From NCBI GenBank assembly GCA_964574105.1, contig CAZNKH010000003.1, positions 1 through 36,958 on the forward strand: a DNA stretch of 36,958 nt, written 5' to 3'. The translations under genes and the position numbers were made by a program. Below the pieces are notes generated by a model that was not told where the DNA came from, searched no databases, and worked only from the letters and a program-made list of their open reading frames with translations. Below, one piece after another: positions 1 to 7,611 of this stretch. The stretch's first letter is position 1. Every line of letters begins with the position of its first letter. The DNA comes from UBA9988 sp964574105. GTDB lineage: Bacteria; Patescibacteriota; Minisyncoccia; Phycocordibacterales; UBA9988.

Positions 1-28
1 TGCTCGAACGGCCCACCGTCCGGCCAAG

Positions 29-100
29 GGTGCCTACTGGGATTTGAACCCAGACCGAGAGTTCCACAAACTCTAGTGCTAACCATTACACTATAGGCAC
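29..100 (-). tRNA. tRNA-His (anticodon GTG)
   Basis: A full cloverleaf is visible on the minus strand: acceptor arms GTGCCTA and TAGGCAC, anticodon stem AGAGT/ACTCT around loop TTGTGGA (anticodon GTG), and a T-loop TTCAAAT. The base before position 1 is G (complement of 101) and the discriminator is C, so the G-1:C73 identity pair of histidine tRNAs is encoded. CCA is not encoded; the bases after the discriminator read C-T-T. A GC-rich hairpin (about 5-23, minus strand) lies downstream and may be the terminator, but the window edge cuts the view. Confidence 0.95.
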
Positions 101-130
101 CATACAGTAGTGAGTGTAGCGAAACGAGGA

Positions 131-161
131 TTAAAAAGAAAGCAGCCTACACGAGGCTGCT
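131..161 (-). terminator. intrinsic terminator overlapping a stop codon
   Basis: On the minus strand the perfect 7-bp stem AGCAGCC/GGCTGCT (141-147 with 155-161) is followed by a T-rich tract (131-140). It ends the small gene that starts at 413. That gene's last codons and its TAG stop (147-149) lie inside the hairpin. Confidence 0.8.
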
Positions 162-413
162 GGGAATAGGACGAGAAATGGTACGGAGAGAGGATGGTAC
201 ATTCTGCGCTTGCTTACGGATAGCAAGCTCATCGTGCGACTCTTTAACAAAGGCGCGGAACACATATCCGGTATCCTGTACCTTTTGATATGGGAACTTG
301 CGCCACCGAACAAAGTTGATTGCTTGCCGCTCACTCTCCGCTCGTGTCTCTCCAATAAATATAGGCAATGTGGTATGCCCATTGACCCCATACACTACAT
401 ACGGGACTCTCAT
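147..413 (-). CDS. small hypothetical protein, 88 aa
   Basis: I do not recognise a family. The 88-residue product is soluble-looking, with no membrane segment, and is rich in Arg, Val and Ser; it contains a basic/aromatic stretch (NFVRWRKFPYQKV). The start is well supported: GGAGG sits six bases before the ATG, and a good promoter with an extended -10 lies about 35 bases further upstream. The gene is therefore a complete monocistronic unit between tRNA-His and the ADP-ribosylglycohydrolase gene. Its stop codon falls within the terminator hairpin, so the C-terminal PSSLV is partly dictated by the terminator sequence. Function unknown; the expression signals make it real. Confidence 0.65.
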   Translation of the reverse strand: MRVPYVVYGVNGHTTLPIFIGETRAESERQAINFVRWRKFPYQKVQDTGYVFRAFVKESHDELAIRKQAQNVPSSLRTISRPIPSSLV

Positions 414-445
414 TTCTTCCCTCCTTATAAGTACTGACTATGTAC

Positions 446-473
446 AGTATAACAGATATACAGAAAAAGTCAA
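446..473 (-). promoter_or_regulatory. promoter of the 88-aa gene (TTGACT-16-TATACT)
   Basis: Minus strand: -35 TTGACT (468-473), 16-base spacer, -10 TATACT (446-451) preceded by TG one base away, giving an extended -10. The predicted start is near 439 and the leader of about 25 bases holds the GGAGG site. Confidence 0.75.
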
Positions 474-608
474 CGATTGTGCCATCTGTTTGAAAATGCG
501 CGAACTTTTTTGAAGCGCAAAGTGACTAATGCAAATGCGCTTGATCCACGCAGATATGCGAGTACACACATCTGCTCCCATCCGTTCACGCGCAGGGAGA
601 CATTCCTC

Positions 609-1535
609 TTAAGATGACTCAAACAACTTATTTGCTATAGCAAGTATCTCATTTTTCTTTGCTACACTATCAACCCACTTTTTAGGGATTCCACTAATTC
701 CATAATATGCTCCAGCAAGCTGTCCATAAATCGCTCCTGTGGTATCAGCATCGTCTCCGAGATTAACTGCCTTGAGTACTCCGTCCTCAAAGGATTCGAA
801 GTTATAAAACGCCCACAAAGCCGCCTCCATAGATTTCACAACATAACCACTTCCTTGTATAAAGGGTGGATCATTTTGTTTATATGAACCAAGAGCAATG
901 TTTTCTATTTCCTCCGAGAGCTGATTATTTTTCCAAAAATTTGGAATCGGAGAATATAAATCAGAAAGTAATTCTTTTTTTGAAACTCCGTTTAATGCTC
1001 CAATAATAAGTCCTGTGTAATATTTACAAGCATCGCCACACAATTTTGAGCCATGAGTGATTTTTGAACTCAATTCTGCATTTTCTATTGCTTGTCTTGG
1101 ATTATTTCTAAAGTACAACGGTATTGGAGCAAGTCGCATTAGGCTTCCATTGCCATCTGAATGATGAGAAGAAATTGCTACATACGGGTCGTCTCCGTCT
1201 CGGTAAGTTAAAAGTGCATGAAGAATTGTTTGACCAACACCGACCGCTCTTCCTGTGCTTGAGCAGTAACCATCCGCCAGCCATCTCTTATATTTTTCTA
1301 TTTGATCCACAGGGTCAAAACCATCGCTTTCAATTAAACTGTTAGCTAAACATAAGGCCATCGCTGTATCGTCTGACCAATCACCAGCCCCTAGGTCAAA
1401 CCAATCCGAATCTCTAAAATCAGATACGGGCTTAAAATCTCCAACCATTTTAAATTCAGCGGGAACACCGAGAGCATCACCAATCGCTAAACCTAAAAGA
1501 GAACCTTGATATTTTTTAGGCAATTCTTCATTCAT
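609..1535 (-). CDS. ADP-ribosylglycohydrolase family protein
   Basis: The product (308 aa) belongs to the DraG/ARH family, which removes ADP-ribose from proteins or small molecules using two Mg ions. The metal-binding signatures are in the expected places: GDALG near residues 19-23, WSDDTAMAL at 53-61 (the S/T-D-D motif) and GDDADTTGAI at 260-269 (D-x-D-T). Length matches the family. The target cannot be read from sequence; no ADP-ribosyltransferase or macrodomain gene is beside it. No Shine-Dalgarno is visible before the ATG. By eye the gene is AT-richer than the translation and pilus genes to its right, and it lies next to a repeat-flanked surface gene, which suggests an accessory segment acquired by transfer. 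Confidence 0.9.
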   Translation of the reverse strand: MNEELPKKYQGSLLGLAIGDALGVPAEFKMVGDFKPVSDFRDSDWFDLGAGDWSDDTAMALCLANSLIESDGFDPVDQIEKYKRWLADGYCSSTGRAVGVGQTILHALLTYRDGDDPYVAISSHHSDGNGSLMRLAPIPLYFRNNPRQAIENAELSSKITHGSKLCGDACKYYTGLIIGALNGVSKKELLSDLYSPIPNFWKNNQLSEEIENIALGSYKQNDPPFIQGSGYVVKSMEAALWAFYNFESFEDGVLKAVNLGDDADTTGAIYGQLAGAYYGISGIPKKWVDSVAKKNEILAIANKLFESS

Positions 1536-1658
1536 ATATAAAACTATTTAAAGTAAGAAGAAACTTTTTTTCCATAAATTTTTTAAGTTCAAAACACTGT
1601 GGGAGACTTTGGAATTTTGTCTCATCCGCCAAGAGCGGGCGGGGCTTTCGAAACGCTC

Positions 1659-1740
1659 GGACGGCGCGAAAAAGAGGGTTTGAGAGGAATATCCGCGCTG
1701 TCTTAGTTTTGGTTGAGTTGTGGCAGAAGTTATTAAGAGA
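1659..1740. repeat. imperfect inverted repeat, left copy
   Basis: This stretch, read on the plus strand, matches the minus strand of 3066-3147 with about eight mismatches over the first 62 bases; the common core includes GCGCGAAAAAGAGGGTTTG and GAGGAAT.TCCGCGC. The two copies flank the surface-protein gene. Just before it, CCGCC/GGCGG (1626-1642) can form another hairpin. Confidence 0.7.
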
Positions 1741-1743
1741 TAA

Positions 1744-2928
1744 TTAAATCTTTTTAATTGTCCCAAGTATATCCTTTAGAGGTTGAGTCTGACCAGAGCC
1801 AGTTATATGTAACTTGAGAAATGTTGTGTGCGATAGTGGAACAATCAGAGTCAGCCAGCGATTAGTACCGACAAATACCGGAAAAGTATTGGCCACATAG
1901 GGATACTCGGTATAAGTTGTTGCCGGAATAGGAGATTCATTTTCTCCCGTTCTATTGTTTTGACCGATTTTCATCCACTTTTGGCCGCTTTCATCCCAAT
2001 AATATGTTACATTCCCGAATTTTGCGTCAGTGGTTGTTATATTCGCACCTGTGATATAAGAGATGCTAATCGTATCACCGACCCACTGTCCAGATACTTG
2101 CTTAAGTTCTACAACGCCATTTGCATTGTTAGTTATGTCCCAATTTGATGGCTTCGAAAAAGAAATACCCCATTCGTTTTTTATAATCGTGTTTGTTCTC
2201 TGGGTTATTGTGAAATTTACAACATTACTCTTTTTCCCCCACGGCTCGGCGTAAACTTTATATGTTCCTGGCGTCATTGCAATGTAATTACACTGCGTTG
2301 GAATGCCCGAATATCTGTCATAAATTGTTTCTCCTTGTTGGCAAGGCTCCTTTGCGATGACTTTGATTAATGAACCTCCAGTTTTCGGATAATCACCAAA
2401 TGTATCGGTAAGCATTATTTTCTTTCCGTCAGAACGCTCAAAAATTACATCTAGATCTCCTTCAAAGCCGGAGAGATTATTTCCTCGAATTTCTACGATT
2501 GTTCCGATCGGTCCTGATGATGGAGTTACACTAGCAATAAAAGGAGTTGGTTTGGAATCAGTAAACGCAAATGTGGAAAGAATTTGTTCTTCAATATTTT
2601 TGCCTTGCTCATCGAAAGCCACCATAGTCATAAACACTTTTGAGTTTAGACAGGCCGTTTTGTGATTAACCAAACCAAAGCCAACTTTCCAATTTGATCC
2701 TTCACAAGGTAGCGTATCTTGTTTTACTTGAATCATAACCGCTTCGGTTGGCTGATCTGTATCATCTTTGCCTTTCCTTGCAGGATTTATGATTCTAACC
2801 GAGCCTTCTGCGGTTGTTTCAATCTGCCAATTGGTGGGATATTTTACTTCGTAACCAGTGGTAGTATTGCGATATGTTTTCCAATCTTCACTTTGTTTGG
2901 TAGTAGTTATATCGGGAGCATTCTTCAC
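1744..2928 (-). CDS. surface protein with IPT/TIG-like domain
   Basis: The 394-residue frame from a GTG at 2928 has three parts. Residues about 17-125 (YRNTTTGYEVKYPTNWQI and following) look like a PsbP/lipoprotein-type beta domain. Residues about 133-245 (SVTPSSGPIGTIVEIRGNNLSG...) are an IPT/TIG immunoglobulin-like domain. The C-terminal third (WGISFSKPSNWDITNN...) repeats the first type. This is an extracytoplasmic architecture, so a membrane anchor is expected. One is present upstream in the same frame (2929-3039) but is cut from its ATG (3054) by a TAA at 3040-3042. The gene may be a pseudogene, a sequencing error or use a rare start. It is flanked by inverted repeats. Confidence 0.6.
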   Translation of the reverse strand: MKNAPDITTTKQSEDWKTYRNTTTGYEVKYPTNWQIETTAEGSVRIINPARKGKDDTDQPTEAVMIQVKQDTLPCEGSNWKVGFGLVNHKTACLNSKVFMTMVAFDEQGKNIEEQILSTFAFTDSKPTPFIASVTPSSGPIGTIVEIRGNNLSGFEGDLDVIFERSDGKKIMLTDTFGDYPKTGGSLIKVIAKEPCQQGETIYDRYSGIPTQCNYIAMTPGTYKVYAEPWGKKSNVVNFTITQRTNTIIKNEWGISFSKPSNWDITNNANGVVELKQVSGQWVGDTISISYITGANITTTDAKFGNVTYYWDESGQKWMKIGQNNRTGENESPIPATTYTEYPYVANTFPVFVGTNRWLTLIVPLSHTTFLKLHITGSGQTQPLKDILGTIKKI

Positions 2929-3054
2929 AATAGAGTCATCTTGCTTTGGTGTTTGATTACGAAGTGCGACATATGTTCCACCTCCAACAACTAAACCCGC
3001 AACCGCAATTATTAAAATTATTATTGGCGCGAAGCCCTTTTATGAGTCTTTCAT
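2929..3054 (-). pseudogene. disconnected N-terminal signal anchor of the preceding gene
   Basis: In frame with the GTG at 2928 the minus strand reads ATG AAA GAC TCA TAA AAG GGC TTC GCG CCA..., that is MKDS, a stop, then KGFAPIIILIIAVAGLVVGG and a short linker. The hydrophobic run is a typical N-terminal anchor. One base (T to A in the TAA) would restore Lys and a continuous 436-residue protein. There is no ATG, GTG or TTG between the stop and the hydrophobic stretch. Confidence 0.6.
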
Positions 3055-3065
3055 ATTGACATAAT

Positions 3066-3147
3066 TCTAATATCTTTTTCCACTGCAAGTCAATCAAAAC
3101 GAGGACGGCGCGGACATTCCTCCCAAACCCTCTTTTTCGCGTCGTCC
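3066..3147. repeat. imperfect inverted repeat, right copy
   Basis: Minus-strand partner of 1659-1740. The end nearest the surface gene contains TTGACT followed 18 bases later by TAGAAT, so this copy may also supply the promoter for that gene. It lies between the surface gene and tRNA-Leu. Confidence 0.7.
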
Positions 3148-3183
3148 ACGCCACCGTTGGTTCAAAACCGACAAGTTCTGTTC

Positions 3184-3270
3184 TGGTGCGCGGGAGAGGA
3201 CTTGAACCTCCACATCCTTGCGGACACTAGCCCCTCAAGCTAGCCTGTCTACCAGTTTCAGCACCCGCGC
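3184..3270 (-). tRNA. tRNA-Leu (anticodon GAG)
   Basis: Acceptor GCGCGGG/CCCGCGC, discriminator A and an encoded CCA (3184-3186). Anticodon stem CTAGC/GCTAG encloses loop TTGAGGG, giving GAG. A long type II variable arm and T-loop TTCAAGT are present. It is the only tRNA gene of this window with an encoded CCA end. Confidence 0.95.
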
Positions 3271-3299
3271 ATTCATTCCACACTAGCAAAGCAGCGCGG

Positions 3300-3338
3300 A
3301 AAAGAAAAGAACCGCTCCACCATAGCTGGAGTTGGTCC
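3300..3338 (-). terminator. intrinsic terminator after rplS
   Basis: Minus strand: ACC..CTCCA/TGGAG.GGT stem (about 3312-3337) followed by TCTTTTCTTTTC, only a few bases after the rplS stop codon. Confidence 0.75.
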
Positions 3339-3344
3339 TTAATA

Positions 3345-3785
3345 TTATTCTGTAACTTCAGAGAGAGTTTTTGTTTCTTCTTGCTCTGTCTCATCTACCG
3401 GAGGGACGAGGGCAGTATTTCTCCCCTGCGCCATAATCTGTTTAATCTTGGCGCGAGTCTCCTTAGCGGTCTTTTTGCGGATGTAGTAGAGTTTTGCGCG
3501 TCGCACATCCCCTTTGCGAAGCACATCAATGTGGTCAATAACGGGAGAAAAGAGTGGGAAAATACGCTCAACCCCAATACCATCGGAGACCTTGCGTACG
3601 GTAAATGATGAGCCCGACTCATTGCCATGTTTTGTTGCAATGACGAGCCCTTCAAAGGCCTGTAAGCGTACACGCTTTTTCTCTTGTATCTTAACCCATA
3701 CCTTAACAGTATCCCCTGCCCCAATGGCAAGTGCCACACGCTCAGTGAGTTTAACCGGTGAAATAGTGTCTCGTTTTGTTGCCAT
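3345..3785 (-). CDS. rplS: 50S ribosomal protein L19
   Basis: L19 (bL19) sits at the 30S-50S interface. The family signature is clear: GDTVKVWVKIQEKKRVRLQAFEGLVIA, then FTVRKVSDGIGVERIFPLFSPVID and VRRAKLYYIR. The core ends near residue 115 and is followed by an extra acidic/basic tail ending in EETKTLSEVTE. I place the start at the ATG at 3785 (MATKRDT); an in-frame GTG at 3803 would overlap the rluD stop. No Shine-Dalgarno is seen. It follows rluD by 14 bases and is probably cotranscribed with it. Confidence 0.96.
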   Translation of the reverse strand: MATKRDTISPVKLTERVALAIGAGDTVKVWVKIQEKKRVRLQAFEGLVIATKHGNESGSSFTVRKVSDGIGVERIFPLFSPVIDHIDVLRKGDVRRAKLYYIRKKTAKETRAKIKQIMAQGRNTALVPPVDETEQEETKTLSEVTE

Positions 3786-3799
3786 AGTACACAAGCGTA

Positions 3800-4516
3800 T
3801 CACACATTACGGAGCTCTTCAAGTGCTCCTGTAAAATCTTCTGGGAGTGGAGCTGTGAAGCGTGTACTCTCTCCCGAGGGGAGCGTAATAAGGAGTGATT
3901 CTGCATGGAGCGCAAGTCGCCCCAGTCCACACACGGGGCAGAGCTTCTTTGATGCGTAGAGCGAATCGCAAACGACGGGGTGTCCAATAGATTTGAGGTG
4001 TACACGGATCTGATGCGTGCGTCCCGTGCAGGGGGTAACGGTGAGTACGGTATACCCATTAAAACACTCGCGCACACAGTACTCGGTTAAGGCATCGCGA
4101 GTTTTTTCTCCTGGGCGTACCGCTGTCCATTTACCGCTCACTCGTGAGCGACCAATAGGTGCGGTAATACTTCCCTCCTCTTTTTTCACCGCGCCGTACA
4201 CTAAGGCACAGTATGTCTTTTGTATTGTTCTATTCTTAAACTGTTCCTTTATAGAGAAGAATGCCTCTTGTGTTTTTGCTACAACAAGTACGCCACTCGT
4301 GTCACGATCAAGTCGATGTACGATACCAGGACGAAGAAAAGGTTCTCCTCTTGTATCAAGCTGTACTTCTCCCACTTGTTCAAGTGCAGGATAATGTTTA
4401 AGAATCCAGTCGGCAAGAGTCTCATCAGAATTTTTCCCATCATTATGTACCAATAAACCCGTCGGCTTATTGAGCACGAGAACGCTGTCGTCTTCAAAAA
4501 TGATATATGGTTCCAT
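3800..4516 (-). CDS. RluA/RluD-family pseudouridine synthase
   Basis: The enzyme isomerises uridine to pseudouridine in 23S rRNA or tRNA. The catalytic motif HRLDRDTSGVLVV is present with its Asp, preceded by the strand VLNKPTGLLVH and followed by GRTHQIRVHLKSIGHPVVCD, all family hallmarks. The protein lacks the N-terminal S4 domain found in RluD proper, so the exact target is unclear. ATG at 4516 (MEPYIIFEDD) is preferred over an in-frame TTG at 4531 that nearly abuts tRNA-Val. It precedes rplS, so two ribosome-related genes share one transcript. Confidence 0.92.
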   Translation of the reverse strand: MEPYIIFEDDSVLVLNKPTGLLVHNDGKNSDETLADWILKHYPALEQVGEVQLDTRGEPFLRPGIVHRLDRDTSGVLVVAKTQEAFFSIKEQFKNRTIQKTYCALVYGAVKKEEGSITAPIGRSRVSGKWTAVRPGEKTRDALTEYCVRECFNGYTVLTVTPCTGRTHQIRVHLKSIGHPVVCDSLYASKKLCPVCGLGRLALHAESLLITLPSGESTRFTAPLPEDFTGALEELRNV

Positions 4517-4534
4517 ATTACGACGAGTCAAAAG

Positions 4535-4607
4535 TGCACGCTGTAGGACTTGAACCTACGACCTACCCGGTGTAAACGGGTTGCTCTACCAACTGAGCTA
4601 AGCGTGC
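4535..4607 (-). tRNA. tRNA-Val (anticodon TAC)
   Basis: Acceptor GCACGCT/AGCGTGC, discriminator A, D-arm AGCTCAGTTGGTAGAGC, anticodon stem ACCCG/CGGGT with loop TTTACAC (TAC), T-loop TTCAAGT. CCA is not encoded. It is two bases downstream of tRNA-Arg(TCT) and upstream of the rluD-like gene. Confidence 0.96.
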
Positions 4608-4609
4608 AG

Positions 4610-4681
4610 TCCCTCCGGCAGGAGTCGAACCCACATCAAAGGCTTAGAACGCCCCTGTTCTATCCGTTGAACTACGGAGGG
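4610..4681 (-). tRNA. tRNA-Arg (anticodon TCT)
   Basis: Acceptor CCCTCCG/CGGAGGG, discriminator A, anticodon loop GTTCTAA (TCT) on a GC core with two G-U pairs, T-loop TTCGACT. CCA is not encoded. It forms a tandem with tRNA-Val. Confidence 0.95.
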
Positions 4682-4716
4682 TTTCGTCTCTCACGATAGC
4701 AGATTACAGGGCTTGG

Positions 4717-5049
4717 TCAATCTGCGTGCGTCACTCCCAGTATTTCTCCGTACTTCTCTTCACGCTGTGCTTGCGTAGAGACCGCCCGTAAGAGTTCTTC
4801 TTTAGAGACAAGCTGGGGCACCACTGCACGCTCCCCTTCATTCTCGGCAATACCTCGTATCATTACCCACACATACGCATGGAGAAGCGCAAAGAGTGAG
4901 GCAAGGAGTATGGTTATCCAGAGTAATCGGTACCAATCATCCGAGGGGCGACATCCAAACTTTTCAGCATCGTAATCAAAGAGACGAGTTATCTTCTTGT
5001 GAATACCTCCAAGTCGTCCTTGCAGTGCCTCCTTACTGATTCCCTTCAT
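4717..5049 (-). CDS. small single-pass membrane protein at the end of the pil operon
   Basis: The 110-residue product starting at MKGISKEAL has one clear membrane helix (LLWITILLASLFALLHAYVW, about residues 41-60) after a basic N-terminus, and a charged C-terminal half (ENEGERAVVPQLVSKEELLRAV). It occupies the place of pilP in pilMNOP operons but has no recognisable PilP lipoprotein signal or domain. The ATG at 5049 overlaps the pilO stop by 17 bases, which implies translational coupling; a longer in-frame start at 5130 would lie deep inside pilO. Likely a pilus assembly accessory protein, by context only. Confidence 0.65.
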   Translation of the reverse strand: MKGISKEALQGRLGGIHKKITRLFDYDAEKFGCRPSDDWYRLLWITILLASLFALLHAYVWVMIRGIAENEGERAVVPQLVSKEELLRAVSTQAQREEKYGEILGVTHAD

Positions 5050-5551
5050 ATGTGTACATAGTACCAATAATTTTTGCCCCCCACTCAATACTTCCCTTTC
5101 CCACTGCACGAGAAAGCAAAATACTTTCAATCTGTATAAGATGAGGTGAGGACTCTAGCGCGGCAGTAAAGCGGAACACTGAGGAGTACGACCCACGAAC
5201 AGTAAGGCCTAATGTTACTATATTCTTTTTTTCATCTTGAGAGAGGGATTCAATTGTTAACGCTACACCTGTCCGTTGTGCTACAGTCTCTAGCTCCTCT
5301 ATAAACGACACAAGAGTGCTTGAGGAGATGAAATAACTGTCAACACGCTGACGAGAGAGAGCATCTCTCTCTATTGAGAGCTTCATTTGCTGTGTAATAC
5401 GCTCTTCTTGCTCCATATGCGCAGTCTTCTGCGAGATAAGTGCTATGTCACGGGCCTGTACAACGACAAAGTAAAAAAGTAATCCCCACACACAAAGGAG
5501 TGTTGCGGCAAGAATACAAACCCCAACGAGTATGTGTCGATTCTTTTTCAT
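5033..5551 (-). CDS. pilO: type IV pilus assembly protein PilO-like
   Basis: A 172-residue bitopic protein: short cytoplasmic N-terminus, membrane helix ILVGVCILAATLLCVWGLLF (residues 7-26), a coiled-coil-like charged stretch, then an alpha/beta periplasmic domain (SSTLVSFIEELETVAQRTGVALTIESLSQ...GSYSSVFRFTAALESSPHLIQIESILLSR) typical of PilO. PilO dimerises with PilN to form the inner-membrane alignment ring. The start overlaps the pilN stop by four bases (ATGA). Confidence 0.8.
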   Translation of the reverse strand: MKKNRHILVGVCILAATLLCVWGLLFYFVVVQARDIALISQKTAHMEQEERITQQMKLSIERDALSRQRVDSYFISSSTLVSFIEELETVAQRTGVALTIESLSQDEKKNIVTLGLTVRGSYSSVFRFTAALESSPHLIQIESILLSRAVGKGSIEWGAKIIGTMYTYEGNQ

Positions 5552-6108
5552 TGCGCACGCGTTTGAGCCATTGGTAATACGGTAAAGGTGAGTGTGATAT
5601 CAATGTCCTCATTTTTTATTAGATTTGCCGTCGGAACCGAGACTCCCACAAATGAGGATTCTCTCCGCAAGCGTTCTTCCCAGAGGAGTACATGTTTTCT
5701 ATCCCGCACTCGCGCAGAGAGGGTAAGCGTCCCTCCCCCATTCTTAGTACGAACAAATTGTATTGTATGAATAGTAACAGCGTCATCTACAGTCTTATCT
5801 ACAGCACTTCGTATCTCAGAGAAAGAGCGCGTTTCTGTGAATGAAAGGATTGTACTCACTTTTTGCTTAAGATTAGACGCTTCACGAGAGATGGATGAGG
5901 ACTCACCGCTTGCTAGTCGTCTTGCCAATTCACGATGGCTTTCCTTTATCGTACTTGCATCAGAGCGTAAGAGTACATACATAGACGCAAGCACAATGGT
6001 ACTCGCGGCAAAGAGAATACAGAGCAGAGCCATCAACACAATGCTGCGTCGGGTACGATACTCATGGTAGCGCAACTTTCGTATGTCGTATGGTAATAAA
6101 TTAATCAT
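5548..6108 (-). CDS. pilN: type IV pilus assembly protein PilN-like
   Basis: The N-terminus MINLLPYDIRK is the conserved PilN peptide that docks onto PilM. A membrane helix follows (VLMALLCILFAASTIVLASMYVLL, about residues 24-47), then a coiled coil and a ferredoxin-like periplasmic domain. Length 186 aa is normal. The gene lies six bases after pilM and overlaps pilO by four bases, preserving the classical M-N-O order. Confidence 0.85.
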   Translation of the reverse strand: MINLLPYDIRKLRYHEYRTRRSIVLMALLCILFAASTIVLASMYVLLRSDASTIKESHRELARRLASGESSSISREASNLKQKVSTILSFTETRSFSEIRSAVDKTVDDAVTIHTIQFVRTKNGGGTLTLSARVRDRKHVLLWEERLRRESSFVGVSVPTANLIKNEDIDITLTFTVLPMAQTRAQ

Positions 6109-6113
6109 AGCGC

Positions 6114-7214
6114 TTATAGAATAGGGGTTGAAAGACCTCGTAGCGCAAGACCAATTGCGGTGGTATATCCGAGTGATTCATTAAGAGAGACAGGGGGAAC
6201 ACCGCCGTCAAAATGAGTGACATTTAGCCACGGGGAGACAATTTCTACGGGGCACGCTAGATTTTCGGAGAGGTATTCATCAAGACCAGGGAGTGTTGAT
6301 TGCCCGCCGGTAAGAATAATGCGGCTTATTGGTTCTATGGTATTACCGCGAGCCTCTCGCTCGCGCACATTCCAATACTCGCGTCGACGCATTATCTCAT
6401 CCTTAAGCACAGAGACCATAGGAATGAGCGCATAAAACACATCTCTATTCTCTTGTGAACGAGAGAGTCCTCGCTTAATTTTATACTGCTCAGCAGTGTC
6501 TCGCGATATTTTAAGGCTTTTTTGCACGACAGTCGTAATGTCTTCTCCTCCAATCCCTTGCACGGTTGATGTAAATGCCACTTGATTATTAGCAACAATA
6601 ATCAAGCCAGTGCGCGTCTTGCCCATATCTATAATGAGCACCGTCTCCTTTACTTGCGGGAGTAAGAGTGCTCGAGCAATGGCATGGGCCTCAATCTCAA
6701 AGGCATTAGGCGTTAGTAACGCCCCTTGGCACGCGTGTACATACTCATTTACATCCTCACGACTTATTGCAGAGACAACGAGATCGTAAGCACCATCAGT
6801 ACGCTCTGTGATAAGATCGTAATCAAAAAGCACACTCTGTGCAGGTACCGGTATTTGATTTTCTAACTGCAACTCAATAGAGGCACGGATATCTTTTCGT
6901 GGCATCTTAGGAATAGAAAGAAAAAATGTATACGCGCGCTCTTCTGGAAGAGAGAGGATGATCTCTCTTCTTGAAAGCTTCTCACATGCTTGATGTAAGG
7001 CGCCAGACAACTGTTCCACATCGCGGACCCTTCCCCCTTCGACAATACCTGGGGTTAATGCCGATTCGCCATAGCTAAGGAGATGCGGGGATCCGTATTC
7101 GTGAGACAGCACTACATACTTAATTGAGCGATCAGAAATATCTACACCAGTAGCAGGCATCATAAGAAAGCGTGGCGACGGGAAAAAACGCAAAATTGCT
7201 GAACGCAGTTTCAC
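6114..7214 (-). CDS. pilM: type IV pilus assembly ATPase-fold protein PilM
   Basis: PilM is an actin/FtsA-fold cytoplasmic protein that links the pilus motor to PilN. The 366-residue product shows the ATP-binding phosphate-1 region GVDISDRSIKYVVLS (about 23-37), phosphate-2 region VLIIDMGKTRTGLIIV, and the adenosine motif IILTGGQSTLPGLDEYLSE. Start is a GTG at 7214, 15 bases after the ruvX stop. No plain Shine-Dalgarno is visible. It is translated in a unit with upstream ruvX and a glycosyltransferase. Confidence 0.92.
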   Translation of the reverse strand: MKLRSAILRFFPSPRFLMMPATGVDISDRSIKYVVLSHEYGSPHLLSYGESALTPGIVEGGRVRDVEQLSGALHQACEKLSRREIILSLPEERAYTFFLSIPKMPRKDIRASIELQLENQIPVPAQSVLFDYDLITERTDGAYDLVVSAISREDVNEYVHACQGALLTPNAFEIEAHAIARALLLPQVKETVLIIDMGKTRTGLIIVANNQVAFTSTVQGIGGEDITTVVQKSLKISRDTAEQYKIKRGLSRSQENRDVFYALIPMVSVLKDEIMRRREYWNVREREARGNTIEPISRIILTGGQSTLPGLDEYLSENLACPVEIVSPWLNVTHFDGGVPPVSLNESLGYTTAIGLALRGLSTPIL

Positions 7215-7229
7215 TTTTTTATTATAGCA

Positions 7230-7607
7230 TCACTTGTGATTTAAAAAGCTCTCAAGAATGAGTGCCGCGGCCCGTGCATCAGTGCCAGCATCCTTAGAAA
7301 TAACTCGTGAGGCCTCACGCGTAGTAAGTACCTCATCCTCATATTGTACGGGGAGTCCTGTCTCTGCGGTAAAGTGTTCGGCAAATGCATATACATTTTT
7401 CATTATCGCATTCTCTGTTCGTTCATAACTGAGAGATCGTCCAATAATCACTTCTTCTACTTGCTCACTCGCACAAATCTCAGCAATCGTTTGTAATGCC
7501 TTGCGGTCATTTTTTATAACCGCGTGAGGAAAAGCAAAATGCCCCTCCTCATCAGAGAGCGCAAGACCAATTTTCTTAGTGCCATAATCAATACCGAGAT
7601 AGCGCAT
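7230..7607 (-). CDS. ruvX: RuvX/YqgF Holliday junction resolvase-like nuclease
   Basis: The 125-residue RNase H-fold protein begins MRYLGIDYGTKKIGLALSD with the first catalytic Asp at residue 7. It continues with VEEVIIGRSLSYE and VQYEDEVLTT, and ends with DAGTDARAAALILESFL carrying the last acidic ligand. The family is linked to 16S rRNA 5'-end maturation and Holliday junction cleavage. The ATG at 7607 is four bases after the upstream stop; an in-frame start at 7712 would overlap the glycosyltransferase and is rejected. Confidence 0.93.
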   Translation of the reverse strand: MRYLGIDYGTKKIGLALSDEEGHFAFPHAVIKNDRKALQTIAEICASEQVEEVIIGRSLSYERTENAIMKNVYAFAEHFTAETGLPVQYEDEVLTTREASRVISKDAGTDARAAALILESFLNHK

Positions 7608-7611
7608 AGTA

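Noticed and set aside
1548..1766. 72-codon minus-strand frame over the left repeat
   Set aside because: It is made of repeat sequence and the end of the surface gene in another frame, with no ribosome site or protein-like character. The 65-codon frame at 2957-3154 is rejected for the same reason.
2929..3054. Stop-codon reassignment
   Set aside because: The interrupting codon is TAA, and both TAA and TGA serve as ordinary stops in neighbouring genes (dnaA, ruvA, pilB), so recoding is not supported.
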